This document shows positions 54,808 to 64,000 of a stretch of DNA of 64,000 nt, in pieces. The notes beneath the pieces were generated by a model that saw only the letters and a program-made list of their open reading frames with translations, had not been told where the DNA came from and searched no databases. Made by a program: the position numbers and the translations under genes. Origin of the DNA: Lineus longissimus. Taxonomy: Eukaryota > Nemertea > Pilidiophora > Heteronemertea > Lineidae. Where the stretch lies: NCBI RefSeq assembly GCF_910592395.1, contig NC_088311.1:19844501-19908500 (forward strand), written 5' to 3'. Positions within the stretch are counted from its first letter, which is position 1, and every line of letters begins with the position of its first letter.

Positions 54808-54971
54808 CAGTGGACCATCCCTTAGCGGACAGCTCTCTATTAAGGACACTGGTTTTGTCCCAAATTGGTTGTTTCCATTCAAGTTTACCTCTCTAATCAG
54901 GACACATCTCTATTAAAGACAACACTATTGTCAGTCCTAAGGCTGTCCTTAAGAGAGAGGTTTTATCATAT
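54808..54971. mobile_element. pogo/Tigger-like MITE, second copy
   Basis: Begins CAGTGGACCATCCCTTAGCG after TA and shares CTCTATTAA, CAAATTGGTT, TAATCAGGACAC and CCTTAAGAGA with 27268-27443. Its right end is degraded. Confidence 0.75.
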
Positions 54972-57900
54972 CGGGGTCCATGTCACCAAGACTCGGGGTC
55001 TGTACCTAGAATAGCCCAGTTCTTTTTTCCCAATAGCAGCTGTAATAAAAGTGTCATCAATCTTGACATGTTGTCAATGCCTCGTTAATATTTTATGCGC
55101 GAAAGGACACCGCAGTGGTCATTTGTCACAATGTATAGTGTACATATGGTGAGGATTTGTTTGAATCTACGTATTAATCAGATGTGTCTTATTGCGTGTA
55201 AGCCAAAGGGATGTTCGTGTAGATTGTAAGGTGTCGACTCCTTGGAACTACAGTTACCAAGGACCCTGTTGAAATCCGTCTCCTTCATCACTAAAAATCT
55301 CAGCCAGATCCAGGGGGGTCAACAATCAAAAGTGCCAGATTTTGTCTGAATCTCTATCATGTAGTGACTCTTAAACATCCTTCTTTTAATCCATACTTAA
55401 TGAGGTGCTGTTGCATACGGGAATAGAGAGCCTAAACTTTCACTCGGTTTCTTCGGTCAGGTTTCAATTCGTCAACAGGGATTCAAAAAGTACTTAAAGT
55501 GTTAGCTGGTAATTAAAACTCTGTGATGCTATGGGACAGAGGTTGGTGAAATTAAATTCGATTGGTTGGCATAGCATGTTTAATGATAGGAAAACGAAGT
55601 CTCATGGGGGATTAATTAAGTTTGCAAAGGTGCTATATGAATCCTTAGATAAATGTGCACGCTTAAAACCTTGAGATGTGATGAGCAAAATTCTATAACG
55701 TCAGTGACAATTAAAGTAAAATTCGACAGTTCGAATTTAGTAAATCTATACCGTCTGGAAACATTGATGAAACGTATGCCGCTTTGCTCGGCGAGAGCTG
55801 AAATGAAACCGAATTATTTGAAGCTTGAAAAAATTCAGCCTGGCTCTTGATAACATCAATACCGGTAGTTATGAGTACATTTTAAGTTCGGGGTGAAATA
55901 AAGACCGACAAGATGAATTTGCTTTTGATTCGATTTTGTGAGAACACGAACAGATTATTCGAAACTACATTTAACTGAATTCCATCGATGAGTTAGTTTT
56001 TTACACTACCAATACGTGTACATGATGATTTTGGAATGATACCTCCCCGACAGTGTCATCATTAAGTCTGGCGTAACGATATCTTGCACAGGCAGCTTGG
56101 GGATATCGCTGACTAAGTCGATGCTGTGGTCCAGTTGCTCGGACTCTCCACTAGTCATGGTCAAGGTCCTTGGTGAGAATTCCAGAGTTGGCGTGAGACC
56201 TTTGACGGGTATCTTTGTCTAACTTGCCTCAATACTTCACCGGTCAGGATGTAGCGCTGATTGAGACGCTTATCTGAGGATATGCCGAGGTCCTTAACAT
56301 GGGTCGTCTGTTATAGACTGTCAGACTCCGAGAAAAGAGAGGCTGCCAGATTTAATGCCTTGTCTCAAAGGGAGTTAGTTCGCAGTGATGGCATAAATCG
56401 TTCTGATACTAGAGGCAAATACTAATAAAGCTGCTTGTTCATTGTGGCCATTAGCGTTTCATCTAGTCTGTACCCATCCCTGCCAACTAACTCAAACCCT
56501 TTGAGACATTGAGTTTAATCGTGCAGCCTCTCACAGCATCGAAACGAGGCCCGGAATTACTTTTTAGCAAGTACATTGTATGGAGGTCGTCAACATACTG
56601 TTCATGTATGGGTTTTGGGACAGTAACATTCTCGTAAAGTAGCATGCGGTTTTTTTGTTTTGACTTGAATTCGCACTGTACCGATACCCTGTAGCGAGCG
56701 CGGTGGAGTCATGGTGTTTAGAGTGCCTGAATCTTTAGCGGTTCGGAAGTTCGGAACCCTTCTGTGACACTTAGTTCTATACATTCATTTCCTTTTATAG
56801 CATGATAATCTAGCGTTCGAAAGTTAAGCGAGCTCATTTTGCCCCTTAACATCCTTCGGATGACTTGATCTTTATGAGAAGGCGTTTTAAGCAATGATGA
56901 ATCCGTCCTTTGAAAAGCGCTATAATCTAAATCTACTTTTAAACGGCGCCATATTGACTCAGCAGTACTGAAGAGCAACTGAATCCACTGCCCAGCAGAG
57001 CGCTGAGGTGTCGGCGCTGTCTATTCTTATAGAGCGAAAGTTGCCGTGAAAAACAAGCGGAAGAAAGTTTCGAAATCATTATTTGGCAAGCTCCTATAGT
57101 TCTCACACAATAAGCTGCCTAATTACTTCTGTGCCCATCCGAACACCCTCATGTATATTTATGCCGTATCGGGTTTTCGAAGTTAATCCACCCTCCGCAA
57201 ACTGATCGAGCTCCGAGGAGCTTGGTCCGTTGCATTATTCATTATCAATCATGATTTGTTTGTAATCAAATTTAGATATTTGCCCAACTTCTTGAATCTA
57301 AATCACCACAGGGGCACCATATTCATTAGCTACAACAACGAGAGAAAATTGCTGCTGAAATTGTTGTTGTCTGCATACATACTTATTTTCAGCAATTGGG
57401 CCTCTTTTGCTATGTTAAGAAGCAAAATCACTTTGACTCACTGGACATGTGTAATTTTTTTGTCATTCGGTGCTTCATCATAGTAAATAATACTCTTTTC
57501 GGAATAAATGTTTTTGCGCTTTCGAAAAACTTCTAATGCCAACACAAATATTATGCAACCCCTGAGGATTGGATATGCGTGTTGTCCGAAACGGTCGAAA
57601 GAGTTATTTCAAAAACATCAAACCTTTGTTTAGTTCTTAAAAAGTCTCACGTCAAAAGAGATAACATCTTTTTAAAATGGTTAACGTAACTGTTAGGACA
57701 ACGTGCTTTCTACGCTTTTGAACCACCTTGCTCAGGTGGGGCAAGTAGATGTACAATGAATCACATCTTTTCCCTGTTCATCATTCAAGTCATATGTACC
57801 AATATCACATGAAGCTAAAGGTCGATAGCCCTTGTTATCGATGTATTTGCTTGTTAAGGACGACGGGCGTGATATGTAAATTAACATGGTTGGGACTAAT

Positions 57901-60062
57901 TTCTATCGACTTTATATTACAATTAACTATAAAGTATTGTCATTTCTGCGACAGTCAACTTAACATCACTGCCGTCGTGCTGGGGAGAATAGTATCGGTC
58001 ACCAGAATGACGTGATGAATAATCTAGTTTCTAAACTACATTGTTTATAGACAGAGTTGAACTAGACCGTAACTATATACGTATCATTCCGTTATGTTTA
58101 CTTAGCTTCAAACGTATTGGTATCCTGCCAGTTGATCATTCTCATCATTCGTTATCGGTACTTAAGCTTGATGCCATGTTACATTGAAGGATATATCACC
58201 CCGGGTATTTCACTAGGTAACATATTTATACAGTATCAATTAGTTAGATGACTGAGCGTTTGGCCAATTCCTATAACTAGATTTCGCGAGTCCATTCGGA
58301 AAATACCCATTAGCTGAGAAGCTGCGCCCTGTAAGTTTAAACCTCAACAATCTACCTTACGGTAAATTGTTGTGAGACGATCGAGTGAAATAACCCGATG
58401 CGATAGTGTTCAATGTCCTAAGATAGGGTGTCCTAGGGATTTTGGGTTCCATTACCCATTTCTAATCTCTGATTATCAAAGTCCATGGGTCTCCCTAGAA
58501 CCAATCATTAATCCGTCACAATTATGGAAGAGCATTTTTCGGGGGAGGGACATTTGAAGACTGCTGCACCGGCATTTGAAGCCCTTTCCCTGGAAAATAC
58601 CTCTTGGGTTAGAAGCTGTTCCATTGAACATTTACTTCTCAAGCATTTACTTTACGGTAAAAACTGGTCATACTCACAATGAAAGCCTTTTCCTCGTCGT
58701 TAATTGACCTTTTGAGGACAACCTTGTTGAGTACCGGTCGTCGACGTGGTTGATAATCGAGAATCGATCATCTCTTCCCCGAAAGAATGCGACTCATGGC
58801 TATCAAGTCCGCCGCCGTGTCGCCAGGCTGCCTGCGCTGTTTCCAATATGACACAAAAGTGGTTGGCCGGGATCAGGCCGAGATAATGTAACCTCACCAA
58901 GCAAGCAATTCATCATCTTCCGCTCTTCTTCCTCGTGATGGGAAATAACAGGCATGAAACGATTCGAGCGGAGATACCCCGCGTACCTTTGCAATAAACA
59001 AGGGCGAAATACGACAATTATTTCCATCGATCATGAACTAAATGCTTTTCTTTCTTGGCACCATCAACCCCGTTGAAACTATCTTTTATCTTTTAATTTT
59101 TCTTGCGCTGCAGATCATGTCTTGAATGCCCGTGTCATCATTAATCAAAAGTAAAGAGGCTTGAGAATGAATTTTCATGATATTGCCGTAAATCCCGTCC
59201 TTATTACTCATAATCTTGTTGATTTCTTCACAGAAGTACAAAAGCGTCAAACTATTTGCTAGCTTCTTCCATCATGGGTGATTGATGCTTGTACCGACAT
59301 TGAAATTGCGATCAAGGGTGTTCGAAGTTCCAGCTGATGTGGAATGTTCGCAAATCGGTACTTTGCATGCAGTTGCTTGGTGGACGTTTGTTTTAGGGTA
59401 AATTATCTCTATACGATTCCTTTGTTGCTGAAGTTAAGATAATTTGATCGCCTATCGTTCAACACAATTTGATGGAATTGACCAGTTGGTCAATCACAAA
59501 TGGAAAGTGAAATGTTGTTTGAATCAGATGACATATATTGTCGTATCCTATAATAAATCGCAATCTCACTAGAATAGAGCAAATCATCATATTACGCCTC
59601 CGAAGTTAACCTGCCGCTGCTGACTCAAACAGCAGATCTTCACCACAAGTTTTGAACTGGATAGAACGACCTTTGCCTCTGATAAAAACCGAGCCTAATG
59701 ACCAATTCAACCAATTCTTGACAAAAGGTCCAGAATGAGTAGCAGTGATGGAGGAGTTTTGGCCAGCCGGCCGGAACCCTGCATCCAGGACAGGCTTAAT
59801 ACGTATCCGGGGACGAATTAAGCGACAACAGTCGTCACCATATACGACTAGAACGCAAAACAAAGACAAGGCAGAAGAAATTTTCTGATCGCTTTAAAGC
59901 TGGACAGGGCTTGCCGTCTAGATATTATTATTTACGTATATGTTCCTAAAAGCCTCATTAGACTTGCTAAAAGCAATCTTTCCTCTTTTGTAAATACGTT
60001 GAAAATGAGTTTATCTCCTCTTGAGAGTGAAAAAGTGGCTTTCACAGAATGACATATTGGGT
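54972..60062. other. Intergenic, no supported gene
   Basis: Contains one imperfect inverted repeat around 56350-56515 (TGTCTCAAAGG / CCCTTTGAGACA). No coding region is supported. Confidence 0.4.
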
Positions 60063-60178
60063 GATATGAATAAAGACTAGCAAATGCTTTTATCTAAAAC
60101 GTCATGTACCTTTACACCAGGCCTTTCTGTACAAAACTGAAGTAAAAGCATTTGCTAGACTTTATTCATATCAGCCAA
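60063..60178. mobile_element. Foldback related to the inner repeat of the 29.1-kb MITE
   Basis: The arms GATATGAATAAAGACTAGCA and its complement near 60140-60175 enclose about 50 bp. The arm words (AAAGACTAG, AAATGCTTTTA) match the inner arms at 29221-29257. Confidence 0.75.
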
Positions 60179-63100
60179 TGACATTGAATATGTCTAAAAT
60201 GATTGTGTCACACACAACAAACTCTTCATGTTAATAAATGGCTTCTACCTATTTCAAGGAGTCCAATTACGTGGCCCCGCTGCGCTGAAAGCCATCGAGA
60301 CAAACAGAACATTCGTCAAGTACCTCTAGTAATTTACTTTTACTTTATTGAAGGGGGCCTTTTGTGGAGAACGATCAAAGCTACCAGGGTTTTCTGCTAA
60401 CGCTAGCCAATCAAGCATCATTTCCGACGTCCTTATTGTTTGACAATTCCGGCTGTAGCAAACCCAAAATTCCCATATCGAATAATGTCTATGAAATTTT
60501 AGGAAGTCCCAGCTACGGGGGGGGGGGGGGGGAGGGGAAGTTAGAAATAGTTTTTTGGTAGTTATAAAGTTGAATAGCATTTTCAAAAGGCAACATATAC
60601 GATACACTTTCTTGCTGTGAATAATACTAGCGATAGGACACGTGCCCGGTCGAATGAACCTCCCTCTGAGCAGTCAGTTTCATAACAATCCATTGACTAA
60701 GCAAGGACTAACGCAAAATCCATTCCGAAAAAAAGCAGTTTGAAGAAAAAATTGTAAACTTGAAGCTTCCAATTCACCCTGGATTAGGCTAGGTCGTCAG
60801 CAAATAAGTAAATAACCATGCTCAAAATGCAAAGGTCCAAATCTAAGCCAAGATTCCATTACTAGCGTTGTACCACTGAACATTTAGCCTGATTCCAACC
60901 GTCTTGTGGTAAGGTAAGTAACACTCAGACTTTCCCGAAAGCCTCCGAAGCTTCCACACTATACATTAGAGCTATAGCGAGTGTCTTGCGCATTTCCTGA
61001 CAACGGTTGTTGCCCCTGGCATGCCTGAAGCCTTATTTGACATGGTATTGGTCTCTGTAATATCTACATGTAGTACTTGATATTATGTCAATGTCTTATT
61101 ATTAGCGCTTCGAGTGTAGTTTCAGGATTAGATCTAGATCCTGATGTCAACTTACAGTTGATAAGTGTAGCATGAAACTTCCGCGTCAACTTCAGATTAT
61201 CCCATATACATGTAGATAGTGGAACCATTTCGAGTGTTACGTGTTTTTACATCCAGAGCAACTTGGCGGAAAACGACTATATAGAATGGTGTTTGTCGCT
61301 CCTGGAACTAATTGGACAACGTTGCTATGTGCGCTAGCTTTTACTCAAGGCTCTTAGGGACTTAGGCAGAGATAATAGAATGTTCTGTTTTTTTTCCGAC
61401 CGAACGATATGTATGGCAAAGAGGATTAATTCGAGACAAAATGAAATGAATCAACACTATTATAGTACAGTATCTCTTTATTCTTGATTCAGCTACATGT
61501 AGAAGAAGCGGAAAATTACCTATTGTATGCTCTGGTCAGTCTGAAAGTCGCCCAAAATCTGCATGAAAGCACGTTTTTTCTGGTCCTTGATGACAATTAA
61601 CTCATGCCCCTTGCTCACAACTCTAGCTACTGACCTTCTTGTCTTCCTTTGAATTGAGAAGGAAGCAATCGCAAGCATTGGCAATCACGACCCAATTTTT
61701 AACGTTCAAGAGCTGTCGAAAATTACAGTGAAGACTCCTGACGGATTAACTCCACGGAACCTTCTCCAAAAAATATATCACGCCTAAATTAAGTGATCAA
61801 TCTTTCGTTAAAAAACGATTTTAATTAACAGCTATCGGCAGGACAGTTCATTCGCATGGTTGCTCCTCGAACAAGGCATAATTGGAAACAACTTCCGCGA
61901 CATCAATCTTCCCTTCAGAGGCTGAGATAATTAAAAACAACCACCCGTTCCTGTGATTCCGTATTTTAGTTGTTTTGAAAGGAAGCATTCTGGGAAATGA
62001 TGAAGCCAGAGCCGATTTCCTGAAAACTTCCTGTGACATGCGGATGATCGCGACGCCTGATATTGTAAGACTCAGCATTGCTAACACGCGTCCCTCTCGG
62101 AGTTTTCGTGTTAACTTCTCCATCGTAGTCAGCAAAAAATGGCTATTTGCTGTGAATTTGTGTCAGAACGCCTTTGGTTTCTTCTGACAACGACGATGTA
62201 AACAGTACTGGGTTTGCAAGGTTCATGATTTATATGCTAATTCCATGCCCTCGCTAAGCTTGTAGAACCATCATTGCGGCTGCTATACAATTCACGCTGC
62301 CGCAAGAAAACTCATATGTATGACATATTGGTAGGGAGTAACGACAATGTCCATGATATGTGGCCGAAAGAATCTCCAATTATTGTAGTCTACGCGAGTT
62401 TTTTTCCCATAAGGCTATGATGATATTCAAATTAGGTAATTCGTACTCGCGATTGCTGTGTCATATGAAACAGACGTCATTCTTTAGAATCTGCAGGCGT
62501 TTCTTGGCAGAGGGTCAATTGTGAAACTACTTTTTTCATTGAACGCCTGCTTAGTGATAATCCGGACCTTTTTGGCAGGCATTTTTTTAGGAGTCTGTAA
62601 ATACGTTGAAAGGTGCAGGATTGCTCTTCCGTATATCTCTTATGGAGTTGTTTTCCTCTTATAGGTATTTTTAGAAGTGCCTTTGTCATTAATTCAACCG
62701 CCTTTCGTCGTTAATCGTGGTGAAAAAGGTGAATACCTAATTACTAGATGTGAACACAAATAAAACAGAAGAAGTATAAAAAGGTGACTCTCTTTATACG
62801 ATAGCACTGAGGTTTTTTTACAAGATATAACCTATATGTACTCATATCCGGAAGGAAAGACATCTTCTTCTTACATCTTCTTAAGTATACTTTAAAAGCC
62901 CATTAAGTTTGTAGTGAGATATATATCTACTTATGTCCGGAGATTTGGCAAGCTCGTCAAATCTGTATTTCCTGGTAATTTCAAATTTCAAAATGTTTAG
63001 AACTTGTTCAAACACCATCAACTAGTCTCGTTTGGGTGAAGTAAAAGGTCTGTTATACATGTACTATCATTGGCAAAAGTGTCGAAATATGTAAATATAG

Positions 63101-64000
63101 TGAGTGCTCTGGGTAGCCAAAGTGTAACTGATATCCAAAGTGACCCAGTTGCTGGCAGATTATAGCCTCGGTTTAGTATACCTGGTTAGCATAAACTTGG
63201 CCGCCCACTGACATAGATTCATGCATAATATGTCCTAGTTTACCTATATTAGGAATGTAAACAATAATAGTGCCATGCATGGAAAGTGGAGTTGTCCATC
63301 TGAAATGTGCATTGAATTCACTATTGCAGTACAATAAATAAAATCACCCTCTCAACATCCCTAATCCATTGAATCAAGAATATCCAAATATCCAAACAAT
63401 TATTTCATTCCATATTCCTTTTGTGGTCGAAAAATATAAATCAAAGTAAGGGTCACTGAATGAATATAGGCCTACAAAGGTGAAACATTGATAATCCAAA
63501 AGAAGTAAGAATATAATCCACCAAAGGAACAACAAAATAAGTTTAACCTGTTCAGAAGAACTGGAACCAGGAACGATGTAACAAAATTGACAAGGCAGGA
63601 AGCACTTGATCTTCACCACCACGTGTTTCATCATGGTTACTGTGGTCAATATGCTAATGAGCGGCTGATAATGAGCTGGACAAGCAACATCAAAAATGTG
63701 ATAGCCACTTCGTTGATGACCAGAAAGGGTGTAAATTGTACTCATTCACTACAGTAAGACATGGTCAACACCATGGAATTGACCTTCTGCACTTGAAGTA
63801 TCAGAAACAAAATCTATCCCTATTACAAGATCAAAGGAATATGCCGCCTTGCAAACAAGCAGCCTGCTGAGTTTGAGAGATTATAGCAGACAAGTGTATA
63901 AACAAATTAACCCAAATGTGTGTAATTAATCAAGCAGAAAGGTCCCTGTACCAGGCTGTATCATGATACCATACACAAGTTGACCACCAAGAATGTTATT
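60179..64000. other. Intergenic, no supported gene
   Basis: A run of G at 60517-60532. Several short frames, none recognisable. Confidence 0.4.

Overview
The first ~13.5 kb of this window is the internal and right-hand part of a Polinton/Maverick-type (adintovirus-like) endogenous DNA virus or transposon. The remaining ~50 kb is gene-poor animal DNA. The diagnosis rests on one gene set: a protein-primed family B DNA polymerase, a retroviral-type integrase with a C-terminal chromodomain, an FtsK/A32-like packaging ATPase, a hexon-type major capsid protein and penton-type minor capsid proteins. Several small membrane proteins of the kind usual in such elements accompany them. The host looks like a marine invertebrate. 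Spliced genes, a Kv-channel T1 exon, a tRNA-derived SINE, LINE remnants, TA-flanked MITEs and many ACATGTAC-type words suggest a lophotrochozoan or lancelet-like genome, but I cannot fix the phylum.

Element layout (1-13.5 kb): an unidentified gene cut by the left edge; a Q/N-rich conserved protein; a single-pass membrane protein; a penton-like protein on the minus strand, divergent from polB; polB; a minus-strand run of a glycine-rich membrane protein, a small proline-rich protein, a zinc-ribbon/HNH protein and the integrase; the ATPase head-to-head with the integrase (start codons 4 bp apart); then, minus strand, a two-hydrophobic-segment protein, the penton-like protein, a small hydrophobic protein and the major capsid protein. 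The window shows no protease gene; the left end and its terminal repeat lie outside. polB has lost the segment between Exo II and motif A, including Exo III, so this copy is probably not replication-competent although its frames are open.

Two features of the element stand out. First, a ~30-bp double-hairpin mini-repeat (two 4-bp stems with 3-nt loops, GGAC/GTCC and GAGC/GCTC) occurs about 20 times between 0.8 and 12.3 kb. It is often inside coding sequence, in both orientations and in several reading frames, always keeping the frame open. Clusters also sit at all three convergent gene junctions. I saw none in the 50 kb of flanking DNA. Second, nearly every element gene begins in the word TAAATG, or has TAAAT within about 15 bp upstream, like a poxvirus-style initiator.

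Flank (13.5-64 kb): a 128-bp foldback at 13.74 kb; a two-exon coiled-coil gene of unknown function on the minus strand (15.1-16.3 kb); a frameshifted LINE reverse-transcriptase tail (17.7-18.3 kb); a Kv-channel T1-domain exon with its splice donor (26.5-27.0 kb); pogo/Tigger-like MITEs (27.3 and 54.8 kb) and a possible pogo-like transposase tail (35.3 kb); a 439-bp nested foldback MITE (29.1 kb) with a relative at 60.1 kb; a SINE (30.4 kb); a 108-bp coding-like tandem duplication (32.6 kb); a 49-bp tandem repeat (40.1 kb); and a pair of inverted 180-bp repeats around a palindrome array (42.65-44.56 kb). The rest shows no gene I can support.
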